DNA from: Bacteroidales bacterium
GTDB lineage: Bacteria; Bacteroidota; Bacteroidia; Bacteroidales; UBA932
DNA: 20,720 nucleotides
Direction of reading: 5' to 3'
NCBI GenBank assembly: GCA_016303175.1
Contig: JAEDMF010000010.1
Span: 1 to 20,720, forward strand
The notes beneath the pieces are model-generated. The model was not told the DNA's origin and did not search any database. It saw only the letters and a list, made by a program, of their open reading frames with translations. This document shows positions 15,237 to 20,720 of the stretch, piece after piece (within the stretch, counting starts at the first letter, position 1; the number at the start of each line of letters is the position of its first letter). A program made the translations under genes and the position numbers.

Positions 15237-17249
15237 ATGAACAGTATGAAAAGGAATATATTGAAACTTATAACTATGACAGTATTGGCGGCAGGCTCGG
15301 TTGCCTGTGGAGAAAACAAGGCTGAAGAAGAGACAACGGAATTCAAATACCTTATCGACGAGTTTGCCGATTTGCAGATTCTGCGTTATCAGATTCCCGG
15401 TTGGGATGAGCTCAGCCTCAAGCAGAAGGAATATGTCTATCATTTGAGCGAGGCGGCAAAATGGGGCCGCGACATAATATGGGACCAGAACTGCAAGTGC
15501 AACCTTGAGGTGCGCCATGCTTTGGAGGCCATAATCGAAAAGCAGAAAAATCCCGGTGGAGAACAGTGGGAGCAGTTCCTGACCTACGCCAAGAGAGTAT
15601 TCTTCTCCAACGGCATCCACCATCACTACCTTGAGAACAAGATTCTTCCCTCTGTGGACAGGACCTATTTCGAGGAGCTTGCAAAGGATGCAGGTGTGTA
15701 TTCGGAGGAGCTTATGGAGCTTATCTACAATCCCGGAATTTATCCCGAGCATGTATATACGGGTTCGGGTGACCTCATTGCCTTGAGTTCGGTCAATTTC
15801 TATGAGGGAGTGTCCAAGGATGAGGTCAATGACTTCTATGCCAGGATGGAAGACCCTTCCGACAAGGAGCCCATATCCTACGGTCTCAATTCCAAGGTAG
15901 TCAAGGGGGATGACGGAGTAATCCGTGAAATTCCCTGGAAGGTTGGCGGTCTGTACGGCAAGGCTCTGGAAAAAGTGGTGGAGGAGTTGGAGAAGGCCGC
16001 AAAGGTTGCCGAGACACCCGCGCAGGCAGAGTATATTGCCACCCTTGTCGAGTATTATAAGACAGGCGATTTGCGTCTGTGGGACAAGTACAACATCCAG
16101 TGGGTGCAGGACCTCGACGGTACTGTGGATTTTGTGAACGGCTTTGTGGAGGATTACGACGATCCTCTGGGACGCAAGGCATCCTGGGAGGGCATAGTGA
16201 ACATCAAGGACCACGAGGCTTCTGTCCGCACGGAGTTGCTCAGCCGCAATGCCCAATGGTTTGAGGACAATGCTCCTATGGAGGCAAGGTTCAAGAAGAA
16301 GGAAGTCAAGGGCGTGAGCGCGAAGGTTATCAATGTGACGGCAATAGCCGGCGACAACTATCCTGCAACCGCAATAGGCATCAACCTGCCCAATGCCGAC
16401 TGGATACGTAAGGAGTATGGCTCCAAATCGGTGACTATCAGCAATATCACCAATGCCTATAAGATGGCTGCCCAGGAGCGTCCAACGAGCATACTCAGCG
16501 AGTTTGCCTGGGACGAGGCGGAAATCAGCCGTGCCAGGAAGTTCGGAGCTATTACTGACAATGTGCACACCGACCTGCACGAGTGCCTCGGCCATGGCTC
16601 GGGACAGTTGCTGCCCACTACTCCTGCGAATGCTCTCAAGGAATACACTTCCACTCTTGAAGAGGCTCGCGCCGACATTTTCGGTCTGTACTATATGGCG
16701 GATCCCAAGCTTGTGGAGTTGGGCATCTTGCCTGACGCCGAGGCCTACAAGACGGCTTATGACAGCTATATCCGCAACGGGATAATGACTCAGTTCACTC
16801 GTGTGGAGCCCGGCCGTCCAAACACCGAGGCCCATATGCAGAACCGCAAGCTCATCGCCGAGTGGTGTTATGAGAAGGGTTTGAAGGACAATGTCATAGA
16901 GAAGCGCGTGCGCGACGGCAAGACTTATTTCGTAATCAACGACTACGAGGCCTTGAGAACTTTGTTCGGCAAACTGCTCGGTGAACTTCAGCGCATCAAA
17001 TCCGAAGGGGATTATGCCGCCGGCAAGGCTTTGGTGGAGAAATACGCCGTGCATATCGATCCTGTACTCCACAAAGAGGTGTTAGAGCGTTACTCTGCTC
17101 TGAATCTCAAGCCTTTCAGCGGTTTCGTGAACCCTGAGATTACTCCTGTCCGCAATGCTTTCGGCAAAATCATTGATTATGCTGTAAGTTATGATGATGA
17201 TTTTCTCGGGCAGCAGTTGAAATATGGACGCCAATACAAAACTCTGTAA
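15237..17249 (+). CDS. Dipeptidyl peptidase III (M49), predicted lipoprotein
   Basis: M49 enzymes are zinc peptidases that release dipeptides from the N-terminus of short peptides. The 670-residue protein has the zinc/catalytic motif HECLGH at 448-453 (His448, Glu449, His453) and the second M49 motif EEARAD at 475-480, which supplies the glutamate ligand. HECLGH with Cys at the third position is the form I recall for the studied Bacteroides thetaiotaomicron enzyme. The N-terminus (MKRNILKLITMTVLAAGSVAC) is a lipoprotein signal with Cys24 as the probable lipidated residue, placing the enzyme in the envelope rather than the cytosol. The ATG at 15237 or the in-frame ATG at 15246 could be used. 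It begins 5 bases after carB and its last 26 bases overlap the recombinase gene, so the three are probably cotranscribed without an obvious shared function. Confidence 0.94.
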   Translation: MNSMKRNILKLITMTVLAAGSVACGENKAEEETTEFKYLIDEFADLQILRYQIPGWDELSLKQKEYVYHLSEAAKWGRDIIWDQNCKCNLEVRHALEAIIEKQKNPGGEQWEQFLTYAKRVFFSNGIHHHYLENKILPSVDRTYFEELAKDAGVYSEELMELIYNPGIYPEHVYTGSGDLIALSSVNFYEGVSKDEVNDFYARMEDPSDKEPISYGLNSKVVKGDDGVIREIPWKVGGLYGKALEKVVEELEKAAKVAETPAQAEYIATLVEYYKTGDLRLWDKYNIQWVQDLDGTVDFVNGFVEDYDDPLGRKASWEGIVNIKDHEASVRTELLSRNAQWFEDNAPMEARFKKKEVKGVSAKVINVTAIAGDNYPATAIGINLPNADWIRKEYGSKSVTISNITNAYKMAAQERPTSILSEFAWDEAEISRARKFGAITDNVHTDLHECLGHGSGQLLPTTPANALKEYTSTLEEARADIFGLYYMADPKLVELGILPDAEAYKTAYDSYIRNGIMTQFTRVEPGRPNTEAHMQNRKLIAEWCYEKGLKDNVIEKRVRDGKTYFVINDYEALRTLFGKLLGELQRIKSEGDYAAGKALVEKYAVHIDPVLHKEVLERYSALNLKPFSGFVNPEITPVRNAFGKIIDYAVSYDDDFLGQQLKYGRQYKTL

Positions 17250-18120
17250 GGATTTTTCCTATCATCTGAAAATTGAACGTGCGCTGTCACCCAATACCGT
17301 GGCAGCGTACACTCGTGATGTGAGGGACTTTCTGAAGTGGGCAGGGAAGGATGCTTCTATGTGTACTCCGGAGGATATCTGCGAGTATTTCTCTCTGCGC
17401 AAAGTCAGCAATTTCTCGTCCCGGCAGGGAGAGCATATCAGCGCGCGCAGCCAAAGCCGTATGCTCAGCGCACTCAAGTGCTTTTATGATTTCCTGACTA
17501 TGGAAGAGTTGTGCGAGGCCAATCCGTGCCGCAAGATCGATGCGCCCAAGCTGGGGCGTGAATTGCCCGCGGTGCTGTCGGTCGAAGAGGTGGAGGCAAT
17601 GATTGGCACTGTAGAACTTTCTTCCTGGCAAGGCTATCGCGACAGAGCCATTCTGGAGATTCTTTACGGATGCGGATTGAGGGTCAGCGAGTGTTCGGGC
17701 CTGAAACTGTCCAATCTCTATTTTGAGGATGGTTTCGTGCGCATCATAGGCAAGGGGGACAAGGAAAGGCTGGTCCCTGTCGGGGAGATGGCAGTGGCTG
17801 CGGTTACGGCCTATATGGAACAGCGACCGTCGTTTTCCGACAGTGAATACCTTTTTGTGAACAGCAGGGGAGGCCGGCTCAGCCGCGTCAGTATTTTCAA
17901 GATGATAAAGAAGCAGGCTTCCGCAGCCGGAATTGCCAAGGATATTTCGCCTCACAGTCTTCGCCACAGTTTTGCTACTCATCTTGTCGAAAATGGCGCG
18001 CCCCTGCGTCTGGTCCAGGAAATGCTTGGCCACGAAAGTATCTTGACTACGGAGATTTACACTCACATAGAGAGTTCAAAATGGCAAAAACAGATACTTC
18101 TGCACCATCCAAGGAGGTGA
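17224..18120 (+). CDS. xerD: Tyrosine recombinase, XerC/XerD type
   Basis: Xer recombinases resolve chromosome dimers at dif during division. The 298-residue protein has the SAM-like core-binding domain (about residues 5-100, FSYHLKIERALSPNTVAAYTRDVRDFLKW) and the catalytic domain. All six active-site positions are visible: Arg153 (GLRVSE), Lys177 (GKGDKER), His244 and Arg247 (HSLRHSFATHL), His270 (MLGHESI) and the nucleophile Tyr279 (TTEIYTH). The length and complete motif set fit a housekeeping XerC or XerD rather than a phage or integron integrase; which of the two cannot be told without the second paralog. No element boundaries or attachment repeats are seen around it. The start ATG overlaps the 3' end of the dipeptidyl peptidase III gene by 26 bases, and no later start fits the domain. 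Confidence 0.92.
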   Translation: MDANTKLCKDFSYHLKIERALSPNTVAAYTRDVRDFLKWAGKDASMCTPEDICEYFSLRKVSNFSSRQGEHISARSQSRMLSALKCFYDFLTMEELCEANPCRKIDAPKLGRELPAVLSVEEVEAMIGTVELSSWQGYRDRAILEILYGCGLRVSECSGLKLSNLYFEDGFVRIIGKGDKERLVPVGEMAVAAVTAYMEQRPSFSDSEYLFVNSRGGRLSRVSIFKMIKKQASAAGIAKDISPHSLRHSFATHLVENGAPLRLVQEMLGHESILTTEIYTHIESSKWQKQILLHHPRR

Positions 18121-18154
18121 TTTTCAAAGAAATTTTGTAATTTTCGGCAAATAT

Positions 18155-18185
18155 TTTGTGGATTATTCCATAATTCATATATTAG
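18155..18185 (+). promoter_or_regulatory. Candidate Hc1 promoter (-33 TTTG, -7 TATATTAG)
   Basis: TTTG at 18155-18158 is followed after 19 bases by TATATTAG (18178-18185), one mismatch from TAnnTTTG. This would give a leader of about 45 nt in an A/T-rich region that stands out from the coding sequence around it. It is the best promoter candidate in the 115-base gap between the recombinase and Hc1. Confidence 0.5.
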
Positions 18186-18235
18186 CACAACGATTTGGCT
18201 ATCATCAATAACACAAATTATAACATTTAAAGACA

Positions 18236-18409
18236 ATGAAAACACTCGTAGCTAAGATTGCTGCTGACATCGAGCAGTTCCAGATCAATGCAACCGCACA
18301 GGTTGAGAAAGGTAACAAAGCAGCCGGAGCTCGCGCTCGCAAAGCCGCTCTCGAAATTATGAAGGATATGAAGGAATTCCGCAAGGCTTCCGTTGAGGCT
18401 TCAAAGTAA
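18236..18409 (+). CDS. Histone H1-like protein Hc1 family, small DNA-binding protein
   Basis: This short gene encodes 57 residues, beginning MKTLVAKIAADIEQFQ and containing GNKAAGARARKAALE and MKDMKEFRKASVEASK. That pattern matches the small histone H1-like (Hc1) proteins found across Bacteroidales, which usually have 57-60 residues and are Lys/Ala-rich, helical and presumed to bind DNA in the nucleoid. Net charge is positive, with most basic residues in the middle and C-terminal part. It sits alone between the recombinase gene and a strong terminator, with its own A/T-rich upstream region, so it looks like an independently and highly expressed monocistron. The start is preceded by an A-rich stretch (AAAGACA) rather than a Shine-Dalgarno sequence. 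The DNA-binding role is taken from the family. Confidence 0.88.
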   Translation: MKTLVAKIAADIEQFQINATAQVEKGNKAAGARARKAALEIMKDMKEFRKASVEASK

Positions 18410-18431
18410 TTCTTCATTCTTCAAAAGAGAT

Positions 18432-18468
18432 CCGGTCTGGAGTCCAACACTTCCGGGCCGGTTTTTTT
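18432..18468 (+). terminator. Strong rho-independent terminator after Hc1
   Basis: An 11-bp stem (18432-18442 with 18451-18461, including three G-T wobbles) closes an 8-base loop (TCCAACAC) and is followed directly by seven T residues (18462-18468). It lies 22 bases after the Hc1 stop. It is the clearest intrinsic terminator in the window and isolates Hc1 from the C11 peptidase gene. Confidence 0.9.
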
Positions 18469-18471
18469 CTG

Positions 18472-18503
18472 TTTGCAAGTGAGGAGAAATATCCATAATT
18501 TTG
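18472..18503 (+). promoter_or_regulatory. Full -33/-7 promoter of the C11 peptidase gene
   Basis: TTTG at 18472-18475, a 20-base spacer and TAATTTTG at 18496-18503 match both promoter elements exactly. The -33 element begins 4 bases after the T-run of the Hc1 terminator. The -7 box ends 8 bases before the ATG at 18512, so the mRNA should have only a few leader bases. The location also excludes an earlier start for the peptidase. Confidence 0.75.
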
Positions 18504-18511
18504 CAGCGTTT

Positions 18512-19792
18512 ATGAGGAAATTTGCTTCATACGCTATGGCGCTTGTGCTCTTGGCGGTCCTGTTTATGACGGGTGCTTGCCGCAAGGAACCCTCCGGTCA
18601 GGAAGGCTCCCTTATGAGCGCGAATGTGATGTTGATGTATTCCTGCGGTTACAACAATCTGTCGTATGCTTTGAAGGCGGATATCAAGGATGTGCTTAAG
18701 TCGCGCATTCCGTACTATTACGAGAGGGGCTCTTACAGATTCCTGGTTTTCAGCCAACTCTCCAAGACCAGTTCGGATTGGAAAACCCCGGTGGAGCCGA
18801 CACTTGTAGAATATTATAAGGATATTGAAGGCGGAGTTTGTGCGGATACCTTGATGCGCTGTCCGGCTACGGATGTGGCGGCAAGCGCGGTAGTGATGAA
18901 CAAGGTGCTTGAGTACGTTAAGGAACTTGTGCCGGATGGCCGCTACGGTATGATATTCTCGTCCCATTCTACGGGTTGGCTGCCTCTCGGGTGGACCGGG
19001 AAGGCCAACGATGCGATTGAGTGGATGAGCGTGACGTCGCAGTCTGGCGTCTCATCGCAACTTCAATCCAGCTACGCCTTTCTTACGGCGGAGCACGACA
19101 CCAAGACCATCGGAGCCCATTTCGTTGAGACTAGCAAAGTGTCCAGAGAGATTGAATTCGTGGATTTTGCCGCAGCCATCCCGGAGGATATGCACCTCCA
19201 GTATCTGGTGATGGATGCCTGTCTGGCGGGAGGAATAGAAATAGCCTACGAAATCAAGGACAAGGTGGACTATTATGTCGCCTCTCAGACAGAGATTCTT
19301 TCGGATGGCTTCCCTTATGGTCGGATGACTTCCAGACTGCTTTTCTGCATCAGACCGGACGTGAAGGGGCTTGCCGATGATTTCTATCACCTATATGCCG
19401 ACAGGAGCAGTTCCTGCACCATTTCCGTGGTGGATTGCCGCCATCTGGAAGCCCTTGCCGACGTATGCGGCGGACTTTTCGAAAAGCACAGAAGTGAAAT
19501 GGATGCCATTAACCCTTCGAAAGTCCAATTGTATTTCCGATACAATTGGCACTGGTTCTACGATTTGAAGGATATTCTGGCGCATTGCAGCTTGAGTCCG
19601 GAGGAAGAGGGAGCGTTGGATTCCGCCCTCGCCTCTGCGGTCATTTACAAAAATGCCACTCCCAGGGCTTTCGGCTTAGATATGAGTCGTCATTGCGGGC
19701 TGAGTATGTTCCTTCCGTGCAATGGCTCCGCAGCTTTGAAGGACATATATCGGGACTATGCGTGGAACCGCTCGTCCGGTCTTGTCAAATAA
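18512..19792 (+). CDS. C11 (clostripain-like) cysteine peptidase lipoprotein
   Basis: This 426-residue protein belongs to the clostripain-related C11 peptidases, clan CD cysteine enzymes that cut after Arg or Lys. Bacteroidales encode many of them as envelope lipoproteins. The catalytic pair is visible as His152 in SSHSTGWLPLG and Cys237 in VMDACLAGGIEIAYEI, each at the end of a hydrophobic strand (GRYGMIFS, MHLQYLVM). The N-terminus (MRKFASYAMALVLLAVLFMTGAC) is a signal peptide with Cys23 as the likely lipidated residue. The ATG at 18512 is chosen because the upstream in-frame TTG at 18473 lies inside the promoter. It stands between the Hc1 terminator and the rplY promoter, so it looks monocistronic. 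The natural substrate is unknown, and I did not identify an activation-cleavage loop. Confidence 0.88.
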   Translation: MRKFASYAMALVLLAVLFMTGACRKEPSGQEGSLMSANVMLMYSCGYNNLSYALKADIKDVLKSRIPYYYERGSYRFLVFSQLSKTSSDWKTPVEPTLVEYYKDIEGGVCADTLMRCPATDVAASAVVMNKVLEYVKELVPDGRYGMIFSSHSTGWLPLGWTGKANDAIEWMSVTSQSGVSSQLQSSYAFLTAEHDTKTIGAHFVETSKVSREIEFVDFAAAIPEDMHLQYLVMDACLAGGIEIAYEIKDKVDYYVASQTEILSDGFPYGRMTSRLLFCIRPDVKGLADDFYHLYADRSSSCTISVVDCRHLEALADVCGGLFEKHRSEMDAINPSKVQLYFRYNWHWFYDLKDILAHCSLSPEEEGALDSALASAVIYKNATPRAFGLDMSRHCGLSMFLPCNGSAALKDIYRDYAWNRSSGLVK

Positions 19793-19811
19793 AAATATTT
19801 GCTTAACTTTG
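19782..19811 (+). promoter_or_regulatory. rplY-pth promoter (-33 TTG, -7 TAACTTTG)
   Basis: TTG at 19782-19784, a 19-base spacer and an exact TAACTTTG at 19804-19811. The -33 element lies within the last codons of the C11 peptidase gene. Transcription should start near 19816-19818, giving a leader of almost 100 nt before the rplY ATG. Confidence 0.7.
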
Positions 19812-19816
19812 CAGTC

Positions 19817-19913
19817 CCGACAAAAGCCGGCTTCTTACGATGCCTCAAAGGCTTTTTGGTGCAATGGGGTCTTCCGCAAGGAAGACTGAGTAACACATTT
19901 TAAACAAAGTTCA
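19817..19913 (+). promoter_or_regulatory. Structured 5' leader of rplY, possible autoregulatory element
   Basis: The leader contains a perfect 7-bp hairpin, GTCTTCC (19869-19875) and GGAAGAC (19880-19886), closed by a GCAA tetraloop of the GNRA class. Upstream, AAAAGCC (19822-19828) can pair with GGCTTTT (19850-19856). In competition, GCCT (19842-19845) can pair with AGGC (19849-19852) just before a TTTTT run. This resembles a small switch or attenuator. L25 binds 5S rRNA, and L25 leaders are known in Gammaproteobacteria, so autoregulation is plausible. I do not recognise a named RNA family. Confidence 0.45.
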
Positions 19914-20489
19914 ATGAAACAGATTTCAATCAGCGGTAAGATCCGCGTTGCCGGCAACAAACAGTCCATCAAGACTATCCGCCGTGCCGGCCTGGTTCCC
20001 TGCAATCTCTACGGTGCAGGAATGGAAAATGTCCTCTTCACAGTTGAGGCCAAAGACCTGAAAAACATCACAGACACTCCCAACGCTTATATCGTGAACA
20101 TCGAGCTCGAGGGCAAGAACTATCTTGCAGTGCTCCACGAGGCTCAGTGGCACCCCGTTACCGACGCTGCCCTGCACGTGGATTTCCTCGCAGTCAGCGA
20201 AGACAAGCCTGTGACCATCAATGTTCCCGTTGTTGTTACCGGCCACGCCGAGGGTGTGAAACTTGGCGGCAAATTGCTCGTTTCTTCACGCAAACTGAAG
20301 GTTTCTGCCCTTATGAAGGACCTTCCCGATACTCTGGAGGTGGACTCTACTCCCCTTGGTATCGGCAAGCAGATTGTAGCCGGCGACCTCCACTATGAGA
20401 ACGTTACCATCGTTTCACCCAAGGCTACGATCATCTGCTCTGTACGTCCTACCCGTGCTTCTGCACAGAACGGCGCAGAGGGCAAGTAG
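19914..20489 (+). CDS. rplY: 50S ribosomal protein L25, general stress protein CTC form
   Basis: L25 binds 5S rRNA in the central protuberance of the large ribosomal subunit. The 191-residue product is the long CTC/TL5 form: an N-terminal 5S-binding domain of about 95 residues (MKQISISGKIR, AGLVPCNLYGAG, YLAVLHEAQWHPVTDAALHVDFLAV) and a C-terminal beta domain (INVPVVVTGHAEGVKLGGKLLVSSRKLKV, LPDTLEVDSTPLGIGKQIVAGDL). A short Ala/Gly-rich tail ends it. The gene has its own promoter and a leader of about 100 nt, and is followed after 24 bases by pth, an arrangement seen widely in bacteria. The start lacks a Shine-Dalgarno sequence and is preceded by AAACAAAGTTCA, as expected for highly expressed Bacteroidota genes. 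Confidence 0.96.
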   Translation: MKQISISGKIRVAGNKQSIKTIRRAGLVPCNLYGAGMENVLFTVEAKDLKNITDTPNAYIVNIELEGKNYLAVLHEAQWHPVTDAALHVDFLAVSEDKPVTINVPVVVTGHAEGVKLGGKLLVSSRKLKVSALMKDLPDTLEVDSTPLGIGKQIVAGDLHYENVTIVSPKATIICSVRPTRASAQNGAEGK

Positions 20490-20513
20490 TCTGCCCATTG
20501 ATTGTCTGGACTT

Positions 20514-20720
20514 ATGAACTACTTGATAGTAGGGCTCGGAAACATAGGAGCCGAATATGAGAATACCAGACACAATATGGGATTTATTGTGTTGGATGCC
20601 TGGGCTAAGGCGTCCAACACTGTTTTTTCTTCAGGTAGATACGGGTCCGTAGCGGAAGTTGGCGAGAGGGGGCATAAATTGATTCTGCTCAAGCCTTCCA
20701 CCTTTATGAATCTCCGCGGG
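20514..20720 (+). CDS. pth: Peptidyl-tRNA hydrolase, N-terminal part (truncated by window edge)
   Basis: Pth frees tRNA from prematurely released peptidyl-tRNA in the cytosol. The first 69 residues are visible and contain the signature LGNIGAEYENTRHNMGF, with Asn10 and the catalytic His20 at their usual numbers, and the second block LLKPSTFMN near residues 58-66. After FMN the sequence reads Leu-Arg-Gly where most relatives have x-Ser-Gly; this is the last codon region in the window. The ATG at 20514 fits the family start exactly. It lies 24 bases after rplY with no promoter box between, so it is probably cotranscribed with it. Confidence 0.95.
   Translation, partial: MNYLIVGLGNIGAEYENTRHNMGFIVLDAWAKASNTVFSSGRYGSVAEVGERGHKLILLKPSTFMNLRG

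Noticed and set aside
15219..17072. 617-residue open frame on the minus strand, opposite the dipeptidyl peptidase III gene
   Set aside because: It mirrors a well-supported M49 gene with intact motifs. Its translation has no recognisable domain and is a typical antisense shadow caused by codon bias that avoids stop complements.
17224..18120. Tyrosine recombinase as a sign of an integrated mobile element
   Set aside because: The protein is a standard 298-residue Xer type next to housekeeping genes. No cargo, tRNA target, attachment repeats or change in composition is seen nearby.
18473..18511. Upstream TTG start extending the C11 peptidase by 13 residues
   Set aside because: The TTG lies in the -33 element and the extension would precede a clean lipoprotein signal peptide. 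The ATG at 18512 fits better.
19824..19833. Palindrome AAGCCGGCTT in the rplY leader as an operator
   Set aside because: It lies downstream of the promoter in a region better explained by RNA pairing, and no regulator or second copy is evident.

Overview
The window is a stretch of a Bacteroidota chromosome, most likely from the order Bacteroidales. The evidence is the gene content (a Bacteroidales-type histone H1-like Hc1 peptide, a C11 clostripain-like lipoprotein, an M49 dipeptidyl peptidase III lipoprotein with an HECLGH motif, an L25/CTC protein, a compact RecO), the general lack of Shine-Dalgarno sequences, and repeated matches to the Bacteroides-type promoter (-33 TTTG, -7 TAnnTTTG). 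Base and codon use look even throughout. I see no insertion sequence, prophage, CRISPR array, tRNA or rRNA. No stretch over 300 bases lacks a gene; the longest gaps are about 115-120 bases.

Layout. 1-399: the 3' end of a galE-like epimerase, convergent with recO (420-1064, minus). recO is divergent from rdgB (1103-1705), which is followed by an S41 carboxyl-terminal protease (1736-3364). On the minus strand, a UPF0104 flippase-like membrane protein (5649-6659), cysS (4177-5652, ATGA overlap) and an xth-type exonuclease III (3399-4154) form an apparent operon. Divergent from it is a plus-strand run: a PfkB-family kinase (6720-7727), an M23-family lipoprotein (7729-8985) and a DUF368/PopT-like membrane protein (9018-9950). 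malQ (10016-11890, minus) converges on that run and diverges from carB (12004-15231). carB is followed closely by dipeptidyl peptidase III (15237-17249) and a XerC/D-type tyrosine recombinase (17224-18120). Then come the small Hc1 gene (18236-18409) with a strong intrinsic terminator, a C11 peptidase lipoprotein (18512-19792), rplY behind a structured leader of about 100 nt (19914-20489), and the 5' part of pth (20514 onward).

How the genes fit together. Most are housekeeping: nucleotide-pool cleaning and DNA repair (rdgB, recO, xth), translation (cysS, rplY, pth), pyrimidine/arginine precursor supply (carB), chromosome maintenance (xer, Hc1), glucan use (malQ) and the cell envelope (S41 protease, M23 lipoprotein, DUF368, flippase-like protein, two lipoprotein peptidases). 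I found no convincing new multi-gene system.

The most unusual signals are regulatory. Several -7 boxes lie only 4-8 nt from the start codon they serve, which predicts leaderless or nearly leaderless mRNAs. The rplY leader can form hairpins, one closed by a GNRA tetraloop. The M23 lipoprotein has Asp where the family normally has a zinc-binding His, and an imperfect 28-bp direct repeat sits at the DUF368/malQ junction.
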